DNA of 64,000 nt, taken from NCBI GenBank assembly GCA_010015675.1, contig ML976980.1, positions 426,562 through 490,561 on the forward strand, written 5' to 3'. The notes under the pieces are model-generated. The model ran no database searches and was not told where the DNA came from. It saw nothing but the letters and a program-made list of their open reading frames with translations. Shown here piece after piece: positions 21,105 through 34,102 of the stretch. This DNA comes from Byssothecium circinans. Its lineage: Eukaryota; Ascomycota; Dothideomycetes; Pleosporales; Massarinaceae. Positions within the stretch are counted from its first letter, which is position 1. Each line of letters begins with the position of its first letter. Made by a program: the position numbers and the translations under genes.

Positions 21105-24100
21105 TCACAAATTCCTCGGCCCGGAAAGATTCACTGTCTCCACTAAAATCTCAAACCTATCGCCCTCAAGTCCACCAATTTTCCTCTGTGCAAAGAATGC
21201 ATGCCAGGGTACAAAATTGCCTGAATTCCACTGTGCGTTCGCCTTCTCCCGCAGCTTTATGTCGTCTTGGCGTTTGAACTCCTTGTCGAGAGGTTTCGGC
21301 GAGTCTGCGGGGTGTGTGACTTCGAGCTGCAGTTGGCAGGCTGCGTCGTTGGCGAAGGAGAGCATGCTGTAGAGTTCGGGTCTAGGAGAGGGAAAGGGTT
21401 GGTGGATGCGGAGAGTTTTGGGAATATCTTTAGCTTTGGGTGCCTTGGTGGGTTTGTTGGGATTGGCAGTGGCATTTTCTTTCCCCCCGTCTTCCTCTTT
21501 GGCTTTTGCGGCGGCGGCGGCCTTTAGTTTCGCTTTTTTCGCATGTTTGCCTTTGTCAGGATCGTCGTCAGAATCTTCTCCAGAAGAGTTGGAGGAGTCG
21601 GAACTCTCTTCCTCCGACTGTTCCGGGGAAGATCGAGAGGTCTGTTCAGACGGTTCCTCGGCCTCGCCGTCCGATTCTGCGTCCAAGGGAGGCGCGTCCG
21701 GATTATCAATGAGCTTGTACAAGCGCAGCGCATACACCATCTTCGGGATATAAGGTGTGTGGGGAGAAGGAGGATCGGTCGCCGCTTCGATATGACTAAC
21801 CATGCTCCGCACAACCCACACCTTGAGATGCATCTTCTTGCTCCAAGTATTGATTGGCGCAAATGTTGCTTGACAGACTGCAAGATCATGCTCATCCCGC
21901 GTCGTGCTCGAATTCAGGAACTGGAAGGCGAATGCATGCGTATAGCGTTTACATTCGGACTTGAAAGACTGTTCAGCTCGGTCGTTGGCTATATCGACAA
22001 CAGTGAAACGTCCTCCACATACTTCCAGCGGTTCGACTTTGCTCTCATCTTCGTGGTCCCCCCAGGTCTTCATCTGAATGGCGTATTGCAGGTAGGCCTC
22101 TGCTTCTCCTTCGAACAGGCGAGGTGGTCGGGTCGCCATATAAATCATGGGTATTCCATTGACCGTTTCGGGACATGAGTCTGGGACAGATTTGATTCTT
22201 ATGTCTCCTATACGGCGAGCCTTTGCGTCGAATCCTTCAAAATACCTGACGGGCTGTCCGTTGATTGTGTCAGGGAGCTCTGTAGGCGGTCCGACGGCTC
22301 GAGCAGGTATTCGTATTGACATGGGTGTAGACAGCCTAGAATGCGTTGTATCTGCCAGTGGTAGAGCTGACTCGGAGATGGCCTTCCGATCGAGAGATTG
22401 ATGGGGAAAGCCTGTTTCTGTCGAATTTTGAGAGCCTGATGTTGACGTCTCAGCTGTCTTCTCTGTCTGCACATTGTGTTCTTGTGGCATCTCTGGAGCA
22501 ATAGCAAGAGTTTGTTTCGCTTCTTCAAGATCTGGCGTGTGATGTGCAGTGGAAGAACAGGATGTACGAGTGTCGATAGCTTCGACTTCCTTACCAGCGC
22601 TTGGAAGTGGGGTCTTCTTTGCAGTTCCAACTGGAGGCTCTCGTAATATTAGAGTCGGACCAATGGGGGTAACTAGAGGGTTTGTCTTCCGCGAGCTGGG
22701 TTTGACAGCCTCAATAGCCTCCTCCAAGTGGCTGTGGGCCTTGGCTTGAGATAGATGTGCAGCTACCGAGGCGCTTGGAATGCTAGACGACGAGCGTGAA
22801 ACCATCGTTGATTCGAATGAAGCTTCTGTATGTGAAGAGCTTGGTTTGAGTTGACCGGCAGTGTTCGCGCTTGGGTTTGGATGTTCATCCGGATTGGACG
22901 CGGCACCCTTGGTTGTAGGCTCTGTGCTAGCAGTGACCGATGGCGCAGAAACACTGGTAACAAACTCCTCTTCAAACCCATTCGGCACATCATTTTGAGC
23001 AATGTCCGAGGAAATTTCCTTTGCGAGGGAAGATGTGCACCTCGAATTATCGCTAGCAATAGGAAGTTCCCCAGCAACTATTCCGGGTGTCACCCTTGCA
23101 GTCATCGTTTCGGATGGAGCGACATTCTTTGGCGCAAATAGGGGATTCTTTTCCGCTTCATTTGCAAAGTCTGCATGTTCAAGAGTTGCAGGGGTTGGAA
23201 CTGTCTTTCTGGCTACTTGGCTCACCAAAACATCCTTTGAGCCTGGCAATGATTGCTTAATTGACCCTTCCTTTGCTGCATTGAGGCCAGGACCGATCGA
23301 AGCTTGTCTTCTGCTGAACGGTACTGTGCAGTCAAGCTTTAAGCTTTCCGCATTCCTCAGTGTCTGTTGTGTAGACACTGAAGCCAGGGGCATCGTAAGC
23401 GGTGTGGAAGTGCGGCTCAGTCCATGTTTAACGTTCTGGCGTGAGGTATCTGTCGATTGTGGCCGGGCCTGGGTCTCGTTTTGCACAACACTAGAAGTCG
23501 TTGCTGTCGCAGTCCGTGGGAAAACGGGAACTGTAGTTATCTTTGCCGTTGTCGCGGGAGCTGGAATACGTTTAGGAGATGCTGGTGCGGTTGGTGAAAC
23601 CTCCAAAAGTATACTTTTGAAGGCATTACCAACTCCACCTTGCTGTGGCTTCTGCACATTTCGTACAAGAGCCAGATTTTGGGTTGTGGTCGCCTCTACC
23701 TTCTTCGTTTTTATCGCGCTGTGGACGGTTGACGATCCCGAGTCCTCAGCTTTCCTCTTCTCTGCGTTGGAAACACTCTTCTGGTTCGCAACCTTGTTGG
23801 AAAATCCAGGAAGCCCACCCGTGGCTCGTGCATGCGGAGGACGCTCTTGAGAGCTAGAAGATCTTGTGTCACTCTGGCTTTGGCGCAGGGATGCTTCTGG
23901 TACTGTAGGGGACTGTTGCTGTAGCTGCCGTCGATTCTCGCGTGACATTGTTGGGTCTCGAGACTGTGCTTTCTGAGCGTTACCAAGATCGATCTTACGC
24001 TTCAGCTGGTACAAGTTTAATGTCCTGTCACTTTGCTTATCGAGACTCGCCGGCACATGTTGCTGAGACGTAGGTGCTATATCAATACGCGATGGTGACC

Positions 24101-25584
24101 CAGGTTTGCTAGGGAGGCGTGTCGCAGGTGCACGTTTTTCAGAAGCAGACGTTGTAGCCTGAGATGGCTCATCATCTTCACCTTCGGACGAGTCATTGAC
24201 GAAAGGGCCATGTTTGCGTTGTTTCTTGGCGTCAACCGGCCTTGTGGGAGCGGTCGGTGTAAGTGGGCGCTTGTTCTGCTTATTCAAACCGGACCGTGTG
24301 GCGGTTGAAAATCTGGGTTTGGTGGCTGGTGCCATGTTGGGCACGTTTGATGTGGATGAGGCCTTTGCCTTCCGTTGTCTTGGTTCTGTTGCTGAAGCTG
24401 CTATCTGATGATGAACTGTGGCTCTATTGCGGGCCAGAGATGAAATGTTTGAAGTCCTTCGCGGGTCATTTTTAATTGCCATGTACGCTCTCTGGTATAT
24501 GACCTTGTTCTCCGGAGATTGTTTCACAAAAAGCTTCGCAAGATCCCTGATGTCAGCAATGGATGTCAATTCATGCTCAAAATCCTCCGCGTCAGAAAGT
24601 TCGAGTGCCTTGTAGGCATCACGCAGCTCTAAACTCAAGGGCGCGAGAGCTGGGGTCGATTGACGACGGACCGACTGTGCTTGTGGGCTGGTTTGAGAGA
24701 ACCCGCTTCGCTTGACCTGCATGTGATCTGGCTGGAAAGATGCTACTGGTTCTTCATAGTCATTGCTTTGTGGGTGCTTCCGAGGCAAACCCGCACTCTT
24801 CGGCGGGCGATTAAAGGCTTGCGAAGGATGTACTGTTGGAGCAAAGAAATGGTCCTGGCCACCCTCACGACGCTTCATGGCCTCGACGATCTCTTCGGCA
24901 ATCTGCACATCTGCCTCTTCCTCCTCTTCATCATCATCATCATCATCAGTATCGGGGTATCCGGTGAGTAGATTGTTGCTGCGTCTACTACCGAATCGAT
25001 CAATTGTGGAGGCTTGTCTGCTTGACCCAAAGCCGGGCCTCGAGCCTTGATCACGATGGTTCATGTTGGTGGTTGGTGAGCGCGCATCATCTGCCACTAA
25101 GACTTCCGGGGTTGTGTGCGTGAAGTCACTTCCAAACTGGTGAGTTGGCGGGAAGGCCGGCCGACGTAAGGGTAAGACTTCAGGGAAAGACGAGAAATGC
25201 GAGCCCTCAACCTGACGCAGCGGCGAGCGGTCGCGCTCGGCAAGAGGGGAGTTGAAAGACGAGAATTGGGTTCGGTGGCTCGATAGTTGAGGGGAATAGC
25301 CTTGTGACTGAGGTATACGTTCGTAAAATTCGTCGGGGGGCTTGTATGGCAATCAGGATCGTGTCCAAGTCGAGGTGAAGGTGGGGTGTATGGCAGGGTG
25401 ATCTTACCTCAGTCCAGATATCGTTAGGGCCGGAAATTTCTGGGCTATACGTGCTGTATACCGGCTTCGGCCTATGACCAGAGCCCCAAACAGAAAGCCT
25501 CTCCTGATTAGTAGGAGTAAATTGGAGCGTATCATATCTGGGTCCATTCTCAAAACTGGAAGATCGACCTGGACGCGGCGTCAT
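21105..25584 (-). CDS. large disordered protein of unknown function
   Basis: Two exons, 25584-25408 and 25340-21105, with a 67-nt intron, give 1470 residues. I do not recognise a named family. About 1000 residues are Ser/Thr/Pro/Gln-rich and probably disordered, with an early acidic run of Asp/Glu near DNA 24,915-24,955. Two parts look folded. One is a short helical segment (ALELSDAEDFEHELTS followed by IRDLAKLFVK, about DNA 24,480-24,620). The other is a C-terminal region (DNA about 21,750-22,290) with TINGQPVRYFEGFDAKARRI, IRIKSVPDSCPETVNG and many aromatic residues. A second acidic/Ser run and a Lys/Ala-rich stretch interrupt that part. Lys/Arg-Pro clusters suggest a nuclear or chromatin-linked scaffold, but this is only inference. 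The open frame continues upstream of the ATG through an 18-bp tandem repeat. Confidence 0.75.
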
Positions 25585-26501
25585 TGTGCAACATGGAGTG
25601 ATTACGAACGATGGAAGACAGGGCGGTGTGGATTGATTGACTGGTTGGAGGGAGTCGGAATTTCGTTCTGGTACGGCACTAGCAGCAATTGGGCAGAGTA
25701 TGGCGAAGAAGTCGCCGATCGGGAAGAGGTCGCCTATCGGGAAGAGGTCGCCTATCGCGAAGAGATCGTCGATCGGGGAAATGATGAATCTGGTTTGATG
25801 TGGGGACGCTCTGTTTGCTAGGATTCTAAAAGGGATCAAATAGACACTACATCTAAGATTTGCATACAGGGCGTCGTCAACAAGGGAAACTTTGGCGGAG
25901 AGAAGAAGGTATCGACGCCAGAAGTTGCGAGAGTAGTCTTTTAAGCCCCTTTGCTAGAGCAAACGGGCCTCTAGTGTTGCCTTAGGCGGCCAAATCAGGC
26001 ATCACTCCCACTATCCTTGATTGCGGGCGGGTGGCATAGAAACAGAAATTCCGCCGTGAACCAAGGTTACAAGGGGCGGTGCCATAATGGTATCGTTACA
26101 TGCAGCCGCACGGGTCTTATGCAAACGACTTGGTAGCGTGCAGGCTGACCGCTGTCGGATTATGACCAACGGATCTATGCAGTATGGGCCATCTACTAGG
26201 CTTAAATGCATCAACAGGGCCTATCTAGATTGTAATTATAGACGAACGGTTAGCTACTTACTTATCAAAATTCGCATTGGGTGGAATCTATGCGGAGTAC
26301 AACAAGTCGACCGCTCGAAAAGCATTTAAATGAATGCACCTTACAACAAAAGGTTTTCTTGATAGGCAGCATTTGTATAGAAGATGAAAAGGCCGTGGTT
26401 GTGTAGTTTCGAAGTGCGAGCTTACTGATGTGACGTTGAAAGGTGAAATAGCTGCTAATCTGAATTAAGTTAGCGTATTAGCGTCGCACATTTCCTTTTC
26501 G
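25585..26501. promoter_or_regulatory. divergent promoter, unknown large protein and Trm732-like gene
   Basis: 917 bp between divergent starts. The left 255 bp stay open in frame with the leftward gene and contain a tandem 18-bp repeat. The right half is A/T-richer, with TTTAAAT-type stretches near 26,325. No gene is seen. Confidence 0.45.
25705..25776. repeat. 18-bp tandem repeat, 4 units
   Basis: Four adjacent 18-bp units of the form GAAGAGGTCGCCTATCGG with a few substitutions. It lies 121 bp upstream of the leftward start codon at 25584. Read on the - strand in that gene's frame it encodes repeated GDLFPI-like hexapeptides. Confidence 0.92.
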
Positions 26502-29500
26502 ATGACTGACATGGATCCAGCCGCCTTCTTGGTCTTCAATCACCTCGCAAACGCAGCTTGCCCAGTGGAGGCGGCGCATTGTGACCCTGTCCACATTATG
26601 GCAGAACTAATCTCCATCTCAGGCGTTCCTGTATCTGAGAAGATACTAAGGGATGCGTCAAAGCATGTCGCGAACGTCATGCCGAATTTTGCAGAGCAGA
26701 AACCCGATCTTGGCGTGAAGTAAGGAAGCAAAGTCCGTGAACTTTAGTATTGCTTGCTCGAAGTTACACTAACACGAATTGCAGGAAGCTACACGCCATT
26801 ATTGGGCCCATTTTGGATACGGCGGACTCGGCAGATCTCTCCATTTCGCACCGGGCCGCTGCTTACAACACGCTCTGCGCTGTCATCGAAAAATGTCAAG
26901 CTTCGGATGTTCAATACGCGCGGGAAGCCCTTCTTGAGGATTTCATTTGGGCGAGGTTGTTCAATATTTACCTTACTCGATCGGACGATGCGAAAGGAAA
27001 GTCTATGCGACAGGTCCTCCTCGTTCTTACCAGTGTCCTCCTGAAGAACGAAAACGGACGATGGCTAGAGCTTCGAGACAGGGCTGTCACAGCCTTCGTT
27101 GAGATCATATGCCAACGACAGGACCGTGTGAGAGTCAAGCCTGCACTACAAGGATTAGCCCATTTCATACAGAAGGGCATCACTTCCAACACGCACCTCA
27201 TTGATGCATACGCTAAACTGCTCGGTCTGTCCACTGACGTTGCAGCGCGAACACCCAACACACAATCGTTATTTTCTACCTTTCTTTCGTGGATTGTGCA
27301 TCACGACACGGCTCTCTCAGCCGGTCATTTGATCAAGAACTTCCTCATACAGCTTCGACAGTCGGACCGGCTTTCAGACTCCAATAACGCGGACAACGGC
27401 CTGCCCATGTGGATACAGCCCGTTGTAGAAACTCTCAGGCTCTGGCCGGATCGTATTCAGGAATTCAAGTCTCACGTCTTCCCACACTGCTTCGTACCAA
27501 CATTTGATGAGTACCTTCGATTCCTATCTTATCTGCACTTCGAACGCCATGTCGGCTTTACGGGCTTTATCCCTCCTCAGCTTCGAACAATTGAAGAGCT
27601 TGTATATTCATGGGAAGATCTCAACGAGTTCCGGTTACTTCTCGCTGCAATCGAGACCGGCAAAGAACTTGGAATAGTCAAGGTCCTGGGTAGGTTACAG
27701 CTCCTTTCCTTCGAACCTCTCCTTTACCAAATCTGAGTAGATACCCAAATTTTGACCGTAATTATAGACTATCGAGTTGGCAGTACGATTGATATACGCC
27801 ATGATGCAATTTACCTACCCGATGACGTGTTCAACGGATGGCTGTCTCACCCTGAGCTAGAAGTGCGTCTGGCTGGTCTATATCTTTCAACACACACCTC
27901 GGCCGCGACTAGACCAATAACAGGGGGCGTTATCACTTCATTCAAGCGGAACATGGTTCATCTACATGCCGATACAGATGCCAATTTCCGCAGGGAGCTT
28001 CTTAGCTATATTGGGAAGCTGTTCAATCGGTTCCGTGGTAGTACAGCGACGTTGGCTAAACACAGCCATAGACCTGTCAGCGCCAATCAGAACCGCCTTC
28101 CTTTCCCAAAGCAAAATTTCACAATGACAGGGCCAAGTCATAAACCTCTTACCCAGGATCCGTTATCAGAATCTCTGGGCTTCATCGGATGGTACTTGGA
28201 ATTCCTTCGATGGGAACTACGTTCTGAAGCATCCTATCAGCGACGAATTACAGCAGTTCGTGCCCTCGCGGTAGTATTGAAATCCGGCTTGGATCCTCGC
28301 GTTCCGTATCATCTACTGTCGAAAGGCGCGCAGGGCGAACTGCACTGGGTTCATGGACTACGAATACCCAACAATGTATTGATTAGGTCTTTGCTGGATT
28401 TGACACTAGATCCCTTCGATGATATTAGGGATGCATCAATATCGGCGCTTCAACTCTGTTTAGAGTCATTACCAAGCGAGGAGAAGGAGCTGGTTCTTGC
28501 GAAACTTCCCGGCTTCATCGGACGCGCCGAAGTAGCAATGTTGCGTACAGGGCGTGCTGACCAGGCTGATGGTGTCGCAAGAGTGTACTCTTTGCTTTTC
28601 TCCTCAAACACCCAGACGCCCAGCACACATCTTCAACATCCTTCCAGTAAAATCAAGGTGTTGGGTCAACTCAACCAACAGCTAAAAGACACACTCGCTG
28701 TAGCGCACCGAGATTTATCTGAGGCAGTAAATGGGCGCCCAGTACATGGTACCTTTGCAGCCGTTAGGTAAGTAGCACGTTTCTCCATCGATTTCTGCTG
28801 ATATCTCTAGGTATGTCATTGACCACCCGCAATTCTACTCAGATCTAGGCTGTTTGTCTGTCGATGATTTTGCCCAGTGGAAAACCATTCACAATGATCT
28901 CCTGGATAGTCTCAAGTTGCTCTGGGCCTGCGTCACAGAACCACTATGTGCAGACGCCCCAGAAGGTCACGTTCCTGAAGAGCTTGAAGAAGACGCCAGT
29001 CTCGACACGAAAGAGGTCTTGAGTTACTCATGGAGAGGCTTAAAAGAAGCAAGGTACCTCTATCTACTAGAAATCATACATGTGTGCTAATCATCTTAGC
29101 ATTCTTCTTCGAGTTATTATCACGAAAGCGCCGATAGGAACCAGCAGTCACACTCTACTCGCATCTAACTCAGTTGAGGAGTTTGGAAACCTTTGCTTCA
29201 CGCAACTTGTCGAGCTCCGCCATCGAGGTGCCTTTTCAACGGTTGCACAAACATTTGCAGCATTCTGTCGTCGTTGCATATCCGCAGACGATCCATTGCT
29301 ACGCGCACTACCTGGGAGATGGTATGAAGTAAGTCTTCATGGACTCTACACCCGTCCGTCTATTAGACTGACCGCTTAGGAAACACTATCCACGATACAA
29401 GCCAAGGCGGACACGATAACAAGAAGATCTGGAGGCTTGCCAGCTCTGATGGCTGGCATTGTTGCTGCAGAAGCACAGCCAGGTGGGAAGCTGTTCTCGC

Positions 29501-31977
29501 GAGCCATGAAAGACCTCGTCGACGAAGCTTCCGTAGATGCGCAAAGCTCAAACATCGAGGAGAGTCGCCTTCCGCAAGTTCACGCGCTGAACTGTATTAA
29601 AGAGTTTTTCATGTCGTCAAGGCTGAGTGTCGCTTCTGAAGCCTACGTGGGCGAAGGACTTGAACTTGCTGCGAGAACTCTTAACTCTGAAATGTGAGTA
29701 GAGATTGGAACTATCTGTCAAACATCTATTCCATCATTACTAATATTCCACAGATGGCCGATTCGGAATTGCAGCCTCATGCTGTTCAAAGCCTTGATCG
29801 AACGATTACTGGGTAGTGATGAAGCTCAAGACTGGAAGGAGCGTGAAGGTATCCGTACCTCTCGCTTTTCATACAACAGTTATCCAAGCTTAATCGGGAT
29901 TCTCCAAGGCCTTTTAGACCCGGAAGGACGACTAAAAGAGTCGCTCAACACGCCCAAAAGCAATTCGCCGATGGATCTTCACGGTGCCGAAGGCGTCTTC
30001 CCTGCACTTCAAATCCTACGACAAGCGTCACCCCCAGAAATAGTTCGACGTGACATCCTAAAGTCGGTTATGAAACTTTTCAGGAGCCCGCACTGGCATT
30101 TACGCGACATGGCTGCAAGGACGGCTACCAGCTTGCACCGACCAAACGAATACCCGCTTCAAATGAAATCTCTCCTGAACTGCTCCGAAACATCAACGAA
30201 TGCACAACACGGTTCGTTGCTTTGTTCTCGGTACATGCTCAGTAGAACATTGCAAGATGTCAAGAAGCTGGGTGAGACCCACTCCACATTCGGCGAATCA
30301 AGCCCTGTTTACGCTACCTCTCTAACACAAGCAGATCACCATGTACTCGTAAGCATTATGGCAAGTATTCAAGAAGCTGCTACCAAGCACATGTCACAAT
30401 CTTGTCCATTCGTCAACGTCCTGATACTGGACCTAATCAGTCTTTGCGGTATAGCTGTTATCAAGCTACCGATATTCGAGCCTCTTTATGAAGCATGGAA
30501 AAAGCTCACTGCCGCCGTTTCGATCGGCCCTGAACATGATCTTGCGCCCCGCAGTGCAGCTGATAATGCTTTGTTCCAGCAGTCGCTCGCGAAGGTCTTT
30601 TTTATCGATCGCGCCATCCTTCGGCCCGACCATCTTGATACCATAGTATCAGAGGGCTATCAAAATATCGGCGATGCTTTGTTGATGCTTGGAAAAAACG
30701 ACGCTGATACATGCTGCGCTGTATTGGAGACTTTGAACGACATTATCCAGCTCAGATCTCCAAAGGGTCCCCTCCTACAGGTATCCTTGATACTGCTGCA
30801 CATACTCCGCTTGGTTCGAGGCGCAACAGATCACGAGGTTCTCTCGAAAGCACAGTCAGTTCTTGCTGATGGTCTGTCGCGCGACGACATGTCCAAAAAC
30901 ATGCTGAGCCTTACCAGCGAAGACGACCTTCTCCTCATGATCGACAAGCTGGAAGCACAATGCCTGCAAAGTACACCGTCTAGCAAGCGAAGCGCTTTAC
31001 ATCTCCTGGGTTACTTTCTGGACTGGATTTTCCAGCAGTTCCCGGCTCATCGCCCGAGTATGTTCGACAAAATTGCGCGATATATCCGGCTTTTGCGCAT
31101 GACCATGATCGATACAAATCCATTCGACGACCGATTCGCCGCAGTGCAGTCTGTATCTGCCCTCAGTCATGTATGGAAATTGGATTCCATGTCCAGAAAA
31201 AGCGAATCACTGCTTCTAGGTCTCGCATTTGTACTGTACGACATGCTCAACGATGACGATGACGAGATTCGAGACATAGCCTCGGTTGCCACGTCTCGCC
31301 TCATCCAGGCTCATTCCTTGAACTTGGCGTTTAGTGCCAGCAAGCCTCTAGTACCAGTGCTAGCATCCCATCGCCTAGCCAAGTTCCTCATCCGCACCTT
31401 TGCAACTTCTCCGTTTCTGTACAAAGAAGCAATCCGCCGCCTAACCGGGACGCCCTCACGGGCCCTACTGTTCAGCACACCGTTCGCAGACGTGTTTGCA
31501 CAAACGAGGGAAGAGGATACGGCACTCTTCGCCACCGAGAATCAGAATCTCTACAAGGACGACACGCTTGATGCTGCACTCTGGACCCGTGTGCTTTCTT
31601 CCTTGCCCGCAAACACTGTCCCGGAATCTCTGCGCTCTTGTTTGATCTCATGGGTCATTGAAGGTCTCGAGGTCCTGACGAACACGGCGCAGGCCGAGAC
31701 CGATGGCGCGCTAGGCTGGACTGCAAAGTCTGAAGTGTTTACCCTGGGCATGCGTGTGTTCTGCGCGGCTGACGTGCTCTTGACGTGGTTCCCCATGGCA
31801 GCCGGCGCTTCAAAGATAAGGAGCATGTTGAAAGAGTTTTCCCATGTCGGAAAGGCTAGCGAGGTTCATGGTCTTTGGATACAAAAGGCGGAAAAGGCGG
31901 TGGAGTCTAGTATCATAAGGTTGCTGAAGGAAGTCGATGGGAACCTGACAGAGATCCAACGTGCTCTTAGGGTGTAG
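26502..31977 (+). CDS. THADA/Trm732-type protein (DUF2428), partner of tRNA 2'-O-methyltransferase
   Basis: Seven exons: 26502-26719, 26785-27689, 27768-28767, 28811-29053, 29100-29328, 29380-29693 and 29754-31977. They give 1710 residues, typical for this HEAT-repeat-like family. In yeast Trm732 binds the methyltransferase Trm7 and directs 2'-O-methylation of position 32 in the tRNA anticodon loop. The helical-repeat character is clear throughout, and the DUF2428 core lies around exons 4-7: TRRSGGLPALMAGIVAAEA, then RLPQVHALNCIKEFF and MWPIRNCSLMLFKALIERL. These match the family's R-x-SxGLP and N-terminal-of-core signatures. The long C-terminal exon is more repeats. I did not see a catalytic motif, and none is expected in this partner protein. 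Start ATG 26502 is the first; ATG 26511 is three codons later. Confidence 0.85.
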
Positions 31978-32408
31978 GAAGCCGTTGGTCGCAAAGGTTG
32001 CGTTGTGCGCTGTCAAAAATGGACTCGACGTAGTGTAGTCGCACATGCACACCGCATGATTAGTTGTCGTTGCTTTTGCCTGGCCACACTTTGGGATAGG
32101 GATACCGTCAAATAGTTGTGATATGTCAGAGGGTCAGCAGACCAATCAATTCGAGCGAATTATTTAACACCCGCCTTAGCGTCTTGGCGTGCATCCAGCA
32201 GATCTGCGCACCTTGATGGCGTCCGTCAATGATGCCGGCTTCACCAACCCTTCCCTAATGCAAACGTATCGCCCGTCTTCATTTACCTACTGATCTGTTG
32301 ATATTCTCATCCGCTTGCTTTTCCCAACGACGCCCCTTTGCAACTACCGGTTGTGCAGTATCTTCGGAGTCCTACGTCACTCAGAGATCGATCTGTCAAA
32401 GAAGAATT
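31978..32408. other. intergenic region before the zinc transporter
   Basis: 431 bp with the 3' UTR of the Trm732-like gene and the promoter of the ZIP gene. No gene or clear motif is seen. Confidence 0.45.
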
Positions 32409-33501
32409 ATGGGCCTCGATAATGATGCCCGCGGATGGGTAATGGCAGCTGTGAGCGGCATAGGTGAGAAGGCTTCCTGCGTGATGATGCATCAGATACT
32501 GACGTTTTGGGTAGCATGCACCTTTGGAGGTAATTTACGCCATCAGGTTTCGAGACGAGGTTGCCGTACTGATCGATACTAGCTTCTATAATATGCATCG
32601 ATGTCGTTATCCGTCAACTGCCCGGAAAGAAGGACTTTCGGATACAGGACAGCAATGCTTTCTTGTCTTCCGGGTTAAGTCTTTCCTTCGGTGTCATGGT
32701 AAATTTACCCTCGCGAAAGCTGTCCCGAGGTCTCACCGGTTCGAACACGTGACTTAAACTCGAGTAGATCTTCTCATCACTGTACAGCATGCTGCCGTCA
32801 TCAAAGAGCTATCTTCAGAAAGGCGGAATGTCACCTAAAGCAGCCACTCTCACCATGATGGGATGCTTTTTAGCTGGAGCAATCGGCATCGCTGTCCTTT
32901 CCCAAATTCTCCATCGCTATATTCCACATTCGGTCATCGACTGCGATCACGAGCATGACGACGAAGAGCAGGGGAAGGCAGAAGTTGAAGATTCAGCACA
33001 TCACCACAGTCACAGCCACCACCACGAGACTGAACACGCGAACGGCCATCCCAGAGTAGGCGGTGGTCATAACGGACGGAGTCACTCCTTGTATGGTACT
33101 AATGATGACCTTGATCTTCCCCAATCGCTAGCGCGAAGGCCATCATTGCACGCAACTATCTCCAAGGTATCGCAGCTCGTGAACGGACATAAGGAGTTCT
33201 GTGACGAGAATGGGCAATGTTTTGGCTTCTCTGACCCGTGTGGGAACGAGTGTTTCAAGAAAGCTCTCCAGAAGCGGCCGTCGAAGATTTCACTCGGCAC
33301 AGCTACTGCAAAGGGTCGAATTCGACCAATGGGGCTTCGAACACAGACCTTGCCTCATGAGCGTCAACCTTTGCTCCAGGACTCCGACGGATCAAGTCCG
33401 CTCACACCTACAGTATCAGGTCCTGCTGCTATAGATACTCACCCAACTCTCCCGTCAACGAATGGACGTGATCTGCATAAGAAGCACAGTCACGACTCCA
33501 T

Positions 33502-33534
<33 letters not shown>

Positions 33535-34102
33535 GCCATTATCCTTCTGTTCCTCAGCATCAAAACACTCCACACACAGCCAAAACAACCACCAACATCA
33601 CCACCACGTCCCCACCAACGCCTTCCTCTCCATCGGCTTACAGACCAGTACCGCCATCGCCCTACACAAAATCCCCGAGGGTTTCATCACCTACGCAACA
33701 AACCACGCGAACCCCCGTCTTGGAGTCTCCGTCTTCCTGGCCCTCTTCATCCACAACATCACCGAAGGCTTCGCTCTCGCGCTCCCCCTCTATCTCGCCA
33801 TCAACTCGCGCTGGAAAGCCATGTTCTGGTCCGCCCTTCTTGGCGGCGTATCGCAGCCCCTAGGTGCCGGAGTGGCGGCGCTATGGTTTAGAATCGCGAA
33901 ACGAGGGGCGAGTGAGGGTACTGGTGAGCCAAGCGAAATTGTGTATGGGGCTATGTTTGCGGTCACGGCGGGGATCATGGCAATGGTCAGTTTACAGTTG
34001 CTGGGGGAGAGTCTGGACTTAACACACTCCCGGAAATTATGTTTTGTGAGTGCGTTCATTGGGATGGGGATTCTGGGATTGAGCAATGCGTTGACTGCCT
34101 AG
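32409..34102 (+). CDS. Zrt3-like ZIP zinc transporter
   Basis: Exons 32409-32463, 32515-32529, 32583-32698 and 32768-34102 give 506 residues, close to yeast Zrt3. Exon 2 is a 15-nt microexon. Zrt3 releases zinc from the vacuole to the cytosol. The N-terminal part has SSGLSLSFGVMIFSSLYSMLP, much like yeast Zrt3. The metal path is in HKIPEGF (His362) and HNITEGFALALPLY (about 391). The large loop between helices 3 and 4 holds a His cluster (about 140-148), a four-Cys group (Cys207, 213, 220, 224), and a run of about 11 Ser from a (TCA)n repeat, then another His cluster. The spliced model is supported by the exact phase of all four joints and by helix 1-2 continuity across them. Confidence 0.88.
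33502..33534. repeat. (TCA)n trinucleotide repeat in coding sequence
   Basis: About 11 TCA units encoding poly-Ser in the cytosolic loop of the zinc transporter. Slippage in multiples of three would change the Ser run length and keep the frame. Confidence 0.85.

Noticed and set aside
22851..23850. Long + strand open frames inside the 1470-residue gene
   Set aside because: They are antisense to a continuous - strand coding frame and lack recognisable domains.
32700..32760. GGTTCGAACACG, resembling a tRNA B-box
   Set aside because: It lies in intron 3 of the zinc transporter; no A-box or cloverleaf can be drawn around it.
33462..33863. His-rich + strand frame within the zinc transporter
   Set aside because: It is the (TCA)n repeat read in another frame (CAT = His); the transporter frame carries the ZIP motifs.
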